From Acidobacteriota bacterium (GTDB taxonomy: Bacteria > Acidobacteriota > Terriglobia > Terriglobales > Acidobacteriaceae), in assembly GCA_003225215.1 (NCBI GenBank), contig QIBC01000118.1:1-34582 (forward strand): DNA of 34,582 nucleotides, given 5' to 3'. Of the stretch, positions 19,782 through 29,569 are shown piece after piece. The position numbers were made by a program, and so were the translations under genes. The notes under the pieces are model-generated. The model saw only the letters and a program-made list of their open reading frames with translations, had not been told where the DNA came from and did not search any database. Position 1 is the stretch's first letter, and each line of letters starts with the position of its first letter.

Positions 19782-19806
19782 AAGGCCGGCGTTGAGCCGG
19801 CCTTTT
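19782..19806 (+). terminator. Rho-independent terminator after HU gene
   Basis: AAGGCCGGC-GTTGA-GCCGGCCTTTT stem-loop with T-run. Confidence 0.9.
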
Positions 19807-19814
19807 GATTTGCT

Positions 19815-19950
19815 CGTCGCCATTCCGAGCCGCTGTCGCTGCGCCGAAGAATACCGACAAGTCACGCGTCAAGTATCATGGAACCACAGGGTGGTCCTCT
19901 CTCCGCGAATGTCCGCGGCGGCGGACATTGTGCTCCGCTCGGAATGACAA
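19815..19950. repeat. Imperfect inverted-repeat element with GCCATTCCGAGC / GCTCGGAATGAC ends
   Basis: tcgccattccgagccgc at about 19815-19832 and gctccgctcggaatgacaa at 19932-19950. Confidence 0.55.
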
Positions 19951-19959
19951 AGAAGGCTA

Positions 19960-21651
19960 ATGGATCGTCAGTACATCCGAAATTTCGCGATCATCGCGCA
20001 TATTGACCACGGAAAATCCACGCTTTCCGATCGTCTCCTTGAGCTCACCGGCTCGGTGACTGAGCGCGAAATGCAGGCGCAGGTACTGGACGCGATGGAT
20101 CTTGAGCGTGAACGTGGAATCACGATTAAGGCCCATGCTGTCCGCATGATGTACACCGCCAAGGACGGCAAGCAGTACCAGCTCAACCTGATCGACACGC
20201 CCGGCCACGTGGATTTCAGCTATGAAGTTTCGCGTTCTCTAGCTTCTTGCGAGGGTGCCCTTCTCATTGTCGACGCATCGCAAGGCGTCGAGGCGCAGAC
20301 GCTTGCAAATGCCTACCTGGCAATTCATAACGGGCTTGAGATCATTCCCGTCATTAATAAGATCGATCTGCCCAGTGCCGATATACCACGCGCCAAGGAG
20401 ATGATTGAACACGCGGTTGGGCTCGATGCATCGGAAGCGCTGCTGGTCAGCGCCAAAACTGGTGAAGGGGTTCCCGATGTTCTCGAAGCCATTGTGAAGC
20501 GGCTGCCGCCGCCGAAGGGTCCGGCAGATGCGCCTCTTCAGGGCCTAATCTTCGATTCCTGGTTTGATCCGTATCGCGGCGTGATCGTGCTCAGTCGCAT
20601 TGTCGCGGGCACGTTGCGTAAAGGGATGAAGATCCGTCTGTGGTCAAATGGCGAAGCCTTCGAGGTGGAGCAATTGGGAGTGCTCACGCCGAAGCCCGTG
20701 GAGATCGACCAACTCGAGGCCGGCGAGGTCGGTTTCCTGATGGCAAACATCAAGAACGTGGCTCATGCCAAGATCGGCGACACCATTACCGAAGATGCCC
20801 ATCCGGCAATCGAAGCGCTGCCCGGATTCGAGGAGCTCAAGCCGATGGTCTTCGCCGGTCTCTACACCGTCGATGCCCATGAGCACACGCTGCTGCGCGA
20901 TGCCCTGGAAAAACTTCGACTGAACGATTCCTCTTTCTTCTTCGAGCCCGAGAGCTCGGCCGCACTTGGCTTCGGATTCCGTTGTGGATTCCTCGGCCTG
21001 CTGCACATGGAAATCATCCAGGAACGCCTTGAGCGTGAATTCAATGTCGATCTCATTACGACTGCTCCAAGCGTGCGCTATCGCGTCACAAAAACCGATG
21101 GGACCGTAGTGGAGGTAGACAATCCATCAAAATGGATTTCCCAAAGCGAGATTGCCAAAGTCGAGGAGCCGGTGATCACCGCCATGATCATGACCAACGA
21201 AGAGTACGTTGGCGGAATCCTGAAGTTAGTCGAGGAAAAGCGCGGCAAACAAAAGAACTTTGAGTATGTGAGCGCGAATCGCGTAATGCTCACGTATGAA
21301 CTGCCGTTAAACGAGATCGTGCTCGATTTCTATGATCGGCTGAAGTCGGTGTCGCGAGGATATGCGTCGCTCGACTATCACCTTTCAGGAAGCTGGGAAT
21401 CGCCGGTCGTGAAGCTCGATATCTTAATCTCCGGCGATCCCGTCGATGCGCTCTCGATCATCGTGCACCGTGACAGCGCCTATGAACGTGGGCGCGCGCT
21501 CGCTTCCAAAATGAAGGAGCTGATTCCGCGGCAGATGTTCGAGGTCGCGATTCAGGCGGCGATCCGATATTCCTCAGGAAGCATTTTTGGCTGTGTTGAA
21601 AGTCGGAGAATAAGGTCAGGAGCGCCTGCTCCGTGTCGCAAATGGATTTAA
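19960..21651 (+). CDS. lepA: Translation factor LepA (EF4), C-terminally deleted and frameshifted
   Basis: [75 protein letters not shown]. The CTD is absent after IQAAI; ancestral tail [15 protein letters not shown] lies in another frame at 21566-21613. Confidence 0.95.
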   Translation: MDRQYIRNFAIIAHIDHGKSTLSDRLLELTGSVTEREMQAQVLDAMDLERERGITIKAHAVRMMYTAKDGKQYQLNLIDTPGHVDFSYEVSRSLASCEGALLIVDASQGVEAQTLANAYLAIHNGLEIIPVINKIDLPSADIPRAKEMIEHAVGLDASEALLVSAKTGEGVPDVLEAIVKRLPPPKGPADAPLQGLIFDSWFDPYRGVIVLSRIVAGTLRKGMKIRLWSNGEAFEVEQLGVLTPKPVEIDQLEAGEVGFLMANIKNVAHAKIGDTITEDAHPAIEALPGFEELKPMVFAGLYTVDAHEHTLLRDALEKLRLNDSSFFFEPESSAALGFGFRCGFLGLLHMEIIQERLEREFNVDLITTAPSVRYRVTKTDGTVVEVDNPSKWISQSEIAKVEEPVITAMIMTNEEYVGGILKLVEEKRGKQKNFEYVSANRVMLTYELPLNEIVLDFYDRLKSVSRGYASLDYHLSGSWESPVVKLDILISGDPVDALSIIVHRDSAYERGRALASKMKELIPRQMFEVAIQAAIRYSSGSIFGCVESRRIRSGAPAPCRKWI

Positions 21652-21656
21652 GGTTA

Positions 21657-22397
21657 ATGAGCCAACACTCCAAAGAGAACTGTCATCTTTCTCTCGCGTT
21701 TTTCTCGCGATTGATCTGCTGTCGTTTCGTTATCCATGCGTCTTCTCTGAAGATCTTGTTGGCCTTTACGTTATTCTTTTCAGCCACCTTGCCACTTGCC
21801 GGCCAGACTCCGAACACCGCATTTCTCAGTTGTTGGGAAGGCAAGGACCGAAGCAATTTCCAATCGCGTCGGGCGAAGACCCCGACGGCAAAGTCAAGCG
21901 GAGGCTTCGCTTACGCCGAGGCGATCGCCGAAGCCACCAAAGACATGGGCGAGGCGCAGTTCTGCAAGAACAAGGTGCAGCTCTTCTACTCCAAAGACGG
22001 AAGTGACTACAAAGTCGTATATGAAAAAGCCGGGCTGGAGGATCAAGGCGTAGGCATACGAGTCCTCGGCTGGTCGCACACCGGGAGTCAGCTCCTGGTC
22101 GAAGTTGGTGTATGGGGATACGACCGTGATGCCGATGTCGTGAAGTCAGCTCTCGCGCTTGACTCAACAACCCGGCAGGTGCACGAGCTCCCATTGGCTG
22201 ACGCCTTTGAGCGCGTGCTGGGTAAAGATTGCGAATACGATTCCTCCATTGTGGGCTGGTCAAGCGACGACAGTGTTCTTGTGCGCGTTGCCAAGACACC
22301 TGCGACTACACGCTATAACCAGACTTTTTGTGTCGACAAGCCGACCGTGTACGCCTTTAATCTGCAGAGCGGCAATTTGCAGCGTAGCGCCCCGTAG
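21657..22397 (+). CDS. Secreted hypothetical protein
   Basis: Hydrophobic segment ILLAFTLFFSATLPLAGQ near the N-terminus; start uncertain (21633 or 21657). Confidence 0.6.
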   Translation: MSQHSKENCHLSLAFFSRLICCRFVIHASSLKILLAFTLFFSATLPLAGQTPNTAFLSCWEGKDRSNFQSRRAKTPTAKSSGGFAYAEAIAEATKDMGEAQFCKNKVQLFYSKDGSDYKVVYEKAGLEDQGVGIRVLGWSHTGSQLLVEVGVWGYDRDADVVKSALALDSTTRQVHELPLADAFERVLGKDCEYDSSIVGWSSDDSVLVRVAKTPATTRYNQTFCVDKPTVYAFNLQSGNLQRSAP

Positions 22398-22513
22398 TCA
22401 TCCTCGGCGGCTGAAGTCGTCCGAAGGCAGAATCTCAGAATCGGCGGCCTTCGTTCGTAGAAGCCGCAGACCGTCGCAACGACTTCTGAGATATTCTCAA
22501 CGTCTGTTTTTCT

Positions 22514-23569
22514 ATGAGCGCCGATCCTCTCCTCGTGGTGATTCTTGGGCCCACAGCCAGCGGCAAGACTGCCCTGTCGCTGAGACTCGCCGAGCAATTC
22601 GGAGGCGAGATCGTGAGCTGCGACTCGGTAGCGGTATATCGCGAGCTAGAGATCGGCACCGCGAAGCCGACGAAAGCGGAGCGGCATCGCGTGCGCCATC
22701 ATTTGATTGACGTCGCGTCTCCTATTGAAGATTTCACTGCTGGCGACTATTCACGCCTGGCTCGAAAGACCATCGCTGATATTCGCGACCGCGGATCTCT
22801 GCCGATCGTAGTTGGAGGAACTGGGCTCTACCTGCGCGCTCTGCTCGAAGGTCTCTTCGAAGGCCCCGCCCGCTCGGAGCAGCTTCGCATTCGGTTGCGG
22901 CGCCGGGCCGATCAGAGGACCATCGAACATCTGCACCGCATTCTCACTCGACTCGATCCGGAAGCGGCAGCCCGGATTCATCCGAACGACACTCCCAAAC
23001 TGATTCGTGCCATCGAGGTCTGCCTGCTGGCGGGCGAGCGGCTCACAGTGATGTGGGACAAGGGGCGCGACCCGCTTGTAGGTTTTCGCATACTGCGCAT
23101 CGGTCTGGAACCAGAGCGTAACGGGCTGTATGAACGCATCAACGCTCGTTGTGCTGCGATGTTCGAGGGAGGTCTTATCGACGAAGCGCGACGATTGCTC
23201 ACGGCCTATCAAGCACCGGAAACGGCAAACGAATCCGACCGACGACCAGTTGCGCGTCCCCTCGGTTCTCTAGGCTACCGGCAAGTATTGCAGTACCTGC
23301 GCGGGGAGCTTTCAGCAGACCTGGCTCTACTGGCCGCTCAGCAAGCACATCGCAATTATGCCAAGCGCCAGCTCACCTGGTTCCGCCGCGAGCCAAACGT
23401 AAGCTGGTTCCCTTCTTTTGGAGATGATCCAGAAGTCCAGTGCGAGGTTGCGAAGATGATCGCGCAAGAGCTAGGCGGCACAAAGGAGCAGCCGCGGGAT
23501 GCCTCGTCCGAACCCGCGTTGACTTCACAAGCCTCTACGGACGCTACCGAAAAGCTCAAAATCTTTTAG
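22514..23569 (+). CDS. miaA: tRNA dimethylallyltransferase
   Basis: VVILGPTASGKTALSLRLAEQFGGEIVSCDSVAVYRELEIGTAKPT, HHLIDV, VVGGTGLYLRALLEGL, GYRQ, AKRQLTWFR. Confidence 0.95.
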   Translation: MSADPLLVVILGPTASGKTALSLRLAEQFGGEIVSCDSVAVYRELEIGTAKPTKAERHRVRHHLIDVASPIEDFTAGDYSRLARKTIADIRDRGSLPIVVGGTGLYLRALLEGLFEGPARSEQLRIRLRRRADQRTIEHLHRILTRLDPEAAARIHPNDTPKLIRAIEVCLLAGERLTVMWDKGRDPLVGFRILRIGLEPERNGLYERINARCAAMFEGGLIDEARRLLTAYQAPETANESDRRPVARPLGSLGYRQVLQYLRGELSADLALLAAQQAHRNYAKRQLTWFRREPNVSWFPSFGDDPEVQCEVAKMIAQELGGTKEQPRDASSEPALTSQASTDATEKLKIF

Positions 23570-23719
23570 TCCTAGGCCCCAAGATAAAGCGGAGTGCCGC
23601 TTGACCCACCCGGCGAACTGCCGGCAACTGACATTCTTGCCGAACCATGCGTGGCACCCGCCGGGCGGGGGCACCCGGCGCTCCATTTTCATGCTCCTTC
23701 TCTCTGTTATCTTGGCTCC

Positions 23720-25660
23720 ATGTTGATTTCCAGGCTTAGGGCCATCGTCATCGTTCTGCTGCTTGTCATTCCTGCCTTCGCCAAGGAGGAGAAGTATTCC
23801 AAAGCGCGTCCCGTTCAACTTACATCTGAGGGCAACAAGTGGGCGGAAAAAACGCTCAGGAAGATGTCTCTCGAAGAAAAGATCGGGCAGATAATCCAAA
23901 TCCGCGCGTACGCTGATTTTCTCAACGTCGAAAGCGATGCATACCGGCAAGTCAGCGAGGCGATCAAGAAGTACCACCTCGGCTCGATCATCCTGACGGT
24001 GCGCGTCTCCGATGGACTCCTCGTGAAAGATCTACCTTACGAGGCAGCCGCCGTAACGAATCTTTTTCAGAAGGAATCGAAGCTTCCGCTGCTGGTGGCA
24101 GCTGACTTTGAGCGTGGACTCTCTATGCGGTTGAATGAGACTCCCGCGTTTCCGCACGCAATGGCATTTGGCGCCACTCAGAATCCGGAGTTCGAGGAGA
24201 AATTCGCCGCAATCACTGCCCAGGAATCACGCGCTATCGGCGTGCACTGGAATTTCTTTCCGGTCGCTGATGTCAACATCAATCCCAAGAACCCGATTAT
24301 CAACACGCGTTCTTTTGGAGAGGATCCGCAGGCAGTCGCGGCGATGGTCGCGGCCTATATCAAGGGATCGCGAGAGAATGGCTTGCTGAGCACCGCCAAG
24401 CACTTTCCCGGACATGGCGACACGGCCACCGATTCCCATCTTGGCGTTGCTACCGTTTCCGGCGACACGCAGCGGCTTGAATCCGTCGAGCTCCCGCCCT
24501 TTCAGAAGGCTGTTGAGGCCGGCGTTGATTCCATCATGGTTGCGCACGTCACGATTCCCGCTTTGGAGCCCGATGCAGACAAAGTCGCAACTACCTCACG
24601 CAAGGTTGTGACAGACCTGCTCAAGGACAAGATGCACTTTCAGGGTTTAATTGTCACGGATGCCCTCGAAATGCACGGTTTAACGCGTCTTTATCCGGAG
24701 AACGGCCCCAATCCTGCCGGACGTGCCGCAGTGGACGCAGTAAAGGCCGGCAACGACATGGTTCTGCTGCCCTCAGATCTCGACGGCGCTTTCAAAGGTC
24801 TGGTCGAAGCGGTCAAGAACAAAGAGATTTCGCAACAACAGATTGACACGTCAGTGCTCAAGATCTTGCGCGCCAAAGCATCGCTCGGACTGCACAAGGC
24901 ACGCCTCGTCGATCTGGAAAACGTCTCGCGCATGGTGAGCCGTCCGGAGAGCATCGATTTCGCGCAGCAGGTTGCTGATTCGGCTGCAACTCTGGTCCGA
25001 GACAATGGACAAGTGCTTCCTTTGCCCCTGTCGGCCCAGCGCCTTGCGGGAACCTACGCGTCGGCCGGTACGTATCGTTCTCCAGGCTCGGAAGCGGCAG
25101 TGGTCGCCGTGGTTATTACCGACGATGTCCGCAGTGAGTATGGCCGAGTGTTTGAAATCGAACTGCGCCGTCGATCGAGGGCGAAAGTTTACCTCGTGGA
25201 CGCCGATATCGCAGGAGGGATGACCCCCGAGATTCTTGACGCCGTCAGGCAGGCAGAGAAGGTCGTGATTGCGGCATATGTTGTGCCCACGGCAGCCAAG
25301 CAGACGGTAGTCAACGGACAAGTGACGAACACCGTCGGGCTAAACGATGCAACCGGAAATCTGATGCAGCAGTTGCTTCGGGCGGCAGCACAAAAAACCG
25401 CGGTGATTGCTATGGGGAATCCATATCTGGCATCGAACTTTCCCAGCGTGCAGACGTATATATGCACGTACTCGAACGCGCCCACTTCGGAACGGAGCGC
25501 AGTGAAGCTGCTGTTCGGCGAGATGCAGCTGAAAGGCAAGCTTCCGGTGAGTTTGCCGGGAATCGCCGATCGCGGTTTCGGGTTGGAGCTCAAGCCGGAG
25601 GAGCTGCGCGTTGCCACGGCGCCGACGAAACCTACATCAGGAGCAGCTCAAATCGAATGA
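23720..25660 (+). CDS. Glycoside hydrolase family 3 protein (beta-N-acetylhexosaminidase/NagZ-like catalytic domain), secreted
   Basis: Signal peptide MLISRLRAIVIVLLLVIPAFA; KHFPGHGDTATDSH and VTDALEMHGL motifs; MSLEEKIGQI. Confidence 0.88.
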   Translation: MLISRLRAIVIVLLLVIPAFAKEEKYSKARPVQLTSEGNKWAEKTLRKMSLEEKIGQIIQIRAYADFLNVESDAYRQVSEAIKKYHLGSIILTVRVSDGLLVKDLPYEAAAVTNLFQKESKLPLLVAADFERGLSMRLNETPAFPHAMAFGATQNPEFEEKFAAITAQESRAIGVHWNFFPVADVNINPKNPIINTRSFGEDPQAVAAMVAAYIKGSRENGLLSTAKHFPGHGDTATDSHLGVATVSGDTQRLESVELPPFQKAVEAGVDSIMVAHVTIPALEPDADKVATTSRKVVTDLLKDKMHFQGLIVTDALEMHGLTRLYPENGPNPAGRAAVDAVKAGNDMVLLPSDLDGAFKGLVEAVKNKEISQQQIDTSVLKILRAKASLGLHKARLVDLENVSRMVSRPESIDFAQQVADSAATLVRDNGQVLPLPLSAQRLAGTYASAGTYRSPGSEAAVVAVVITDDVRSEYGRVFEIELRRRSRAKVYLVDADIAGGMTPEILDAVRQAEKVVIAAYVVPTAAKQTVVNGQVTNTVGLNDATGNLMQQLLRAAAQKTAVIAMGNPYLASNFPSVQTYICTYSNAPTSERSAVKLLFGEMQLKGKLPVSLPGIADRGFGLELKPEELRVATAPTKPTSGAAQIE

Positions 25661-26259
25661 ACTCGCGCATACTTTTCGTCTCAAGCTTCGCGCTGTTGAG
25701 CGCCGTGCTGGCGCTAACAGCATGTGTAAATGTCAAGAAGAGCGACAACGGCGACAATGTCGATGTGAAGACGCCATTCGGTTCTGTAAGCGTTCGCACC
25801 GAACAGGTCAAACCCGAAGACACGGGACTGAGTGTCTATCCCGGCTCCCGCCTGGTTCCGAAGCACGGTCACGACCATGATCAGGCAAATGTGAACATTG
25901 CAAGTCCCTGGGGACAGCTCAAGGTGATCGCGCTTAACTATCACTCCGATGACGCTCCCGAGAGAGTCCTCGACTGGTATCGCAAAGATCTGCAGCAGAA
26001 GTACGGAAGGTTTCTCGAATGCAAAGGTGGAGATGTCTCACTGCATGGCCGCAAGGAAGACCAGGGCAATCAGCTAACCTGCGGCAGCGAACGAAGCAAC
26101 GGCAAAGACTTTACGTACTCGTCGGGCGATAGAAACACCCTCGAGTTGAAGACTGGAACCAACGACAAGCAGCACATCGTCGCGGTAAAGCCAGAAGATG
26201 GCGGAAGCAACATCGCTCTGGTCTATGTACAGAAGCACGGGGAGAAAGATTCGATTTGA
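25657..26259 (+). CDS. Putative lipoprotein, function unknown
   Basis: Lipobox-like LLSAVLALTAC; ATGA overlap with the stop of the GH3 gene. Confidence 0.7.
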   Translation: MNSRILFVSSFALLSAVLALTACVNVKKSDNGDNVDVKTPFGSVSVRTEQVKPEDTGLSVYPGSRLVPKHGHDHDQANVNIASPWGQLKVIALNYHSDDAPERVLDWYRKDLQQKYGRFLECKGGDVSLHGRKEDQGNQLTCGSERSNGKDFTYSSGDRNTLELKTGTNDKQHIVAVKPEDGGSNIALVYVQKHGEKDSI

Positions 26260-26263
26260 GCTT

Positions 26264-26284
26264 CGTGCCGCGTCTCGCGGCACG
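26264..26284. terminator. GC-rich hairpin after lipoprotein gene
   Basis: CGTGCCGC-GTCTC-GCGGCACG perfect stem, no strong T-run. Confidence 0.45.
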
Positions 26285-26333
26285 AGTCTTGGTCCGCTTG
26301 CACACTCCTAACTCACTGATTTAAGTTCGACAG

Positions 26334-26987
26334 GTGGAGCAAACCTGTCATCGCTGCGGCGCCGTGCTAGGCGCTGGTACCGCGTTTTGCAGCCAGTGCG
26401 GCGCGCCTCAGGTTCGTGTTCCGGAAACGGTGACTACTCCTGTTGCCACTGACAATCCTGGTCCGGCAACTTCGGAAGCCGCCCAGAGCTCCGGTTCATT
26501 GATCAATTGGAGACACGCTTTACCTTCTGCCATCACTGCTGGACTGGGGATGGCGGTCGCCTCGACGTTGCCCATCGTTAACGTGTTGTTCCCGTTATGG
26601 ATGCTCGGCGGAGGATGGCTGGCAGTGATTTTGTACCGACGCCGCTCTCCATTGCTGTTGTTGTCGTCGACGATTGGCGGGAAAATCGGCGCTCTCGCTG
26701 GACTTCTGGGATTTCTCTTCTTCGCGGTATTTACGTCGTCGTACCTTGCTATCGAAACGCTGGCGATGCACCAAGGAGAGCAGATTCGCGCGCTGCTGAG
26801 GAGCGCGCTGGATCAGACGGCTGCAAACAATCCGCAGACGCAGGCGATCTCCCAATGGGTACAGACACCGGAAGGGCTCGCGGTGTTCGTTGCGTTCGGC
26901 ACGTTTCTGTTTTTTGTCGCCTTTCTGTTGCTCTCGACCGCAGGCGGTGTATTTGCCGCATCTCTTGGGCGCCGAAAGCTTCGTTAG
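26334..26987 (+). CDS. Zinc-ribbon domain membrane protein
   Basis: CHRCGAVLGAGTAFCSQCGAP ribbon then several TM segments; GTG start. Confidence 0.75.
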   Translation: MEQTCHRCGAVLGAGTAFCSQCGAPQVRVPETVTTPVATDNPGPATSEAAQSSGSLINWRHALPSAITAGLGMAVASTLPIVNVLFPLWMLGGGWLAVILYRRRSPLLLLSSTIGGKIGALAGLLGFLFFAVFTSSYLAIETLAMHQGEQIRALLRSALDQTAANNPQTQAISQWVQTPEGLAVFVAFGTFLFFVAFLLLSTAGGVFAASLGRRKLR

Positions 26988-27102
26988 TCACGCTCGCCCG
27001 AACATTTCAAAGCGCTGTTCGCCTGGAACAGGTGGCGCGCTTGCCTATAACGATGTTAGAAATGTTATTTCAGTAACTCGCAGAGGTGACTGTCCCCCAG
27101 CT

Positions 27103-27645
27103 ATGCCGATTCAAGATCGAGTTGCCGCCGCCCGACGTGTTGACGAAGTCCTGCGCAACACCATTCAAATGGCCGGATTTCGCCTGAAGTACCGCATCAG
27201 GGCGAATCCGCCGATGAATACCAGTATCGGTGAGAGCCCGGAAATCATGGTCGAATTTGCTGGGCCCGATAGCCCGCTGCTTTTGGAGCGCAATGGCGAG
27301 CTCTTGCGCGCGCTGGAGCATGTGTCCTTGAAAGTGCTCCGCCTGGAATCGGAGGAGCACGACAAGCTCAGCTTCGATTGCATGAATTTCAAGACGCTGC
27401 GAGCCCAGGAGCTGAAGCTCGCAGCCGAAGTCGCCGCCGAACGCGTGCGCAAGACCGGCCAGCCGTATCAATTTGCGCCGATGTCCGCCCGCGAACGCCG
27501 CATGGTCCACCTCGCCATGCGCGATCACGCCGACCTCCGCACCGAAAGCTCCGGCGAAGCTGAAAGGCGTTCTGTTGTCGTGTATCCGAAAGACTACAAC
27601 GGCGCTGCGCCAGTCCCGATGATGAGAGGGCGTGGGAGACGATAG
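27103..27645 (+). CDS. Jag/KhpB-like R3H-domain RNA-binding protein
   Basis: R3H region AAERVRKTGQPYQFAPMSARERRMVHLAMRDHADLRTESSGEAERRSVVVYP; degenerate KH-like region before it. Confidence 0.8.
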   Translation: MPIQDRVAAARRVDEVLRNTIQMAGFRLKYRIRANPPMNTSIGESPEIMVEFAGPDSPLLLERNGELLRALEHVSLKVLRLESEEHDKLSFDCMNFKTLRAQELKLAAEVAAERVRKTGQPYQFAPMSARERRMVHLAMRDHADLRTESSGEAERRSVVVYPKDYNGAAPVPMMRGRGRR

Positions 27646-27651
27646 GCAAGT

Positions 27652-27754
27652 TTCAGTAACCAGCATTCAGTTCTCAGTAAAGGCTGAAAAGCAAACGATC
27701 GCGACGAAGCCGGCGGTTTTACTGACAACATATAACTGAGTACTGATTAACTGG
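27652..27754. repeat. Second TCAGTACTCAGTTAT-family inverted-repeat block
   Basis: ttcagtaaccagcattcagttctcagtaaa (left) and tttactgacaacatataactgagtactgattaactgg (right); right arm reverse complement resembles the block at 12160-12190. Confidence 0.55.
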
Positions 27755-27825
27755 CCTCCCTGCCCGTAGACCGTCCGCCACCTTCCTCTTTGCTTTACAC
27801 TTAAGACATAGGAGAAGCACAAGCA

Positions 27826-29244
27826 GTGGCGATTTACCTCCCTGGGACCCAGGAAGAGCAGGAACTCGCGCTCGACGAACTCACGCCGCGCGAGATTGTT
27901 TCCGAACTCGATAAATACGTTGTCGGCCAGAACGCCGCCAAGCGCGCGGTGGCCATCGCGCTGCGCAACCGCATGCGTCGGCAGAAGCTCGCGCCCGAAC
28001 TGGCGGAAGAGATCATGCCGAAGAACATCATCATGATCGGTCCGACCGGCGTGGGCAAAACCGAGATCGCGCGGCGTCTCGCACGGTTGGCCAATTCACC
28101 CTTCCTCAAAGTAGAAGCTTCCAAGTTCACCGAAGTTGGCTACGTCGGTCGTGACGTCGAGTCCATCGTCCGCGATCTGGTGGAGATTGCGATCGACATG
28201 GTTCGGGAAGAGCGTCTTGAGGAAGTCGAAGATAAGGCGGAGCTCAACGCCGAAGAGCGCCTGCTTGATCTCCTGTTTCCGCCAACTCAGCAATCCAGTC
28301 CCAGCGCCAGCCTAGCTTTGGGAACCGGCGATGGCGAGCGCGGAACAGATTCGCAATCGCGCACACGCGAGAAGCTTCGCCAGCAGTTGCGTGAAGGCAA
28401 GCTCGACGAACGCACTGTAGAACTCGATGTCCGCGAGCGTTCAATGCCGGCCTTCGAAATCATCTCCAACCAGGGCGTCGAGGAGATGGATATCAACATT
28501 AAGGACATGCTGCCCAACATCTTCGGCCAGCGCACGAAGAAGCGGAAGATGAAGGTCAGCGAAGCGTTTGAGTACCTGATTCAGGAAGAGGAGCAGCGCC
28601 TTATCGACATGGATCAGGTCACGCGTACTGCAGTTGAGCGCGTGGAGCAATCCGGAATCGTGTTCCTGGACGAAATCGACAAGATTGCGGGCCGAGAAGG
28701 CGGCCATGGTCCCGACGTTTCCCGCGAAGGTGTGCAGCGCGACATCCTGCCGATTGTGGAAGGGACTACCGTCAATACGCGTTACGGGATGGTCCGTACC
28801 GATCATATTCTCTTCATCGCTGCTGGGGCTTTTCACGTTTCTAAGCCCAGCGATCTGATTCCGGAGCTGCAAGGACGATTCCCAATACGGGTCGAGCTGC
28901 AATCACTGACAATCGAGGACTTCATCAAGATTCTCACCGAACCGAAGTCTTCGTTAGTAAAGCAGTACACGGCATTGCTCGAAACTGAAGGCCTGAAGCT
29001 GGAGTTCACGCGCGATGCCCTCGACGAAGTCGCGCATTTTGCCTTCAGGGTCAACGAATCCACGGAGAACATCGGCGCCCGCCGGCTGCATACCATCATG
29101 GAGCGCGTACTCGACGAGATCAGCTTTGCCGCACCCGAGATGGCGAAGGACAACAAGGACAAAGTGGTCGTCGATTCCGACTACGTCAAGAAGATGGTGG
29201 CCGACATCGCCAAAGATCAGGACCTGTCTCGCTATATCCTGTAA
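27826..29244 (+). CDS. hslU: ATP-dependent protease ATPase subunit HslU
   Basis: [81 protein letters not shown]. Confidence 0.97.
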   Translation: MAIYLPGTQEEQELALDELTPREIVSELDKYVVGQNAAKRAVAIALRNRMRRQKLAPELAEEIMPKNIIMIGPTGVGKTEIARRLARLANSPFLKVEASKFTEVGYVGRDVESIVRDLVEIAIDMVREERLEEVEDKAELNAEERLLDLLFPPTQQSSPSASLALGTGDGERGTDSQSRTREKLRQQLREGKLDERTVELDVRERSMPAFEIISNQGVEEMDINIKDMLPNIFGQRTKKRKMKVSEAFEYLIQEEEQRLIDMDQVTRTAVERVEQSGIVFLDEIDKIAGREGGHGPDVSREGVQRDILPIVEGTTVNTRYGMVRTDHILFIAAGAFHVSKPSDLIPELQGRFPIRVELQSLTIEDFIKILTEPKSSLVKQYTALLETEGLKLEFTRDALDEVAHFAFRVNESTENIGARRLHTIMERVLDEISFAAPEMAKDNKDKVVVDSDYVKKMVADIAKDQDLSRYIL

Positions 29245-29264
29245 ACGCAGCATGCTGCGTCTCC
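29241..29264. repeat. Third, decayed copy of the ACGCAGCATGCTGCGT palindrome
   Basis: gtaaACGCAGCATGCTGCGTctcc; perfect 16-bp core 29245-29260 immediately after the hslU TAA. Confidence 0.8.
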
Positions 29265-29422
29265 GCGAGCCAGCCTGAAGAGCAGATCCTGTGTTAGGAA
29301 TCCTGACTCGCTATAACAAGAAATCGGTCACCGTGATCACCGACGATGGTCATCGGTGAAACGTGTCTCCGCGTTTCTTGCGTCTGGCTACATCAACCAT
29401 TGCGGCAGCAAAAAGACAAGAA

Positions 29423-29440
29423 GGCGCTCATCCGAGCGCC
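29423..29440 (-). terminator. Hairpin with T-rich tail on minus strand
   Basis: GGCGCTC-ATCC-GAGCGCC; minus-strand continuation is TTCTTGTCTTTTT. Confidence 0.5.
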
Positions 29441-29569
29441 GTGATTCCGTTCAAGCAGAAATGAACAGGGTGTTGCAGCAGCGTGTGGGCGCCGCCGGAC
29501 AAGACTCACTGACAAAGTCGAAGCCTGGGGAGTCTGAAGGAGAGTGCGGTCGCCCGACTTCTCACCCTC

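Noticed and set aside
23650-23690. GC-rich symmetric stretch GGCACCCGCCGGGCGGGGGCACCC upstream of the GH3 gene
   Set aside because: Short overlapping symmetric GC runs; not clearly a hairpin with a usable loop, and no second copy seen in the window.
28441-28902. 153-aa minus ORF inside hslU
   Set aside because: Antisense to the HslU core.
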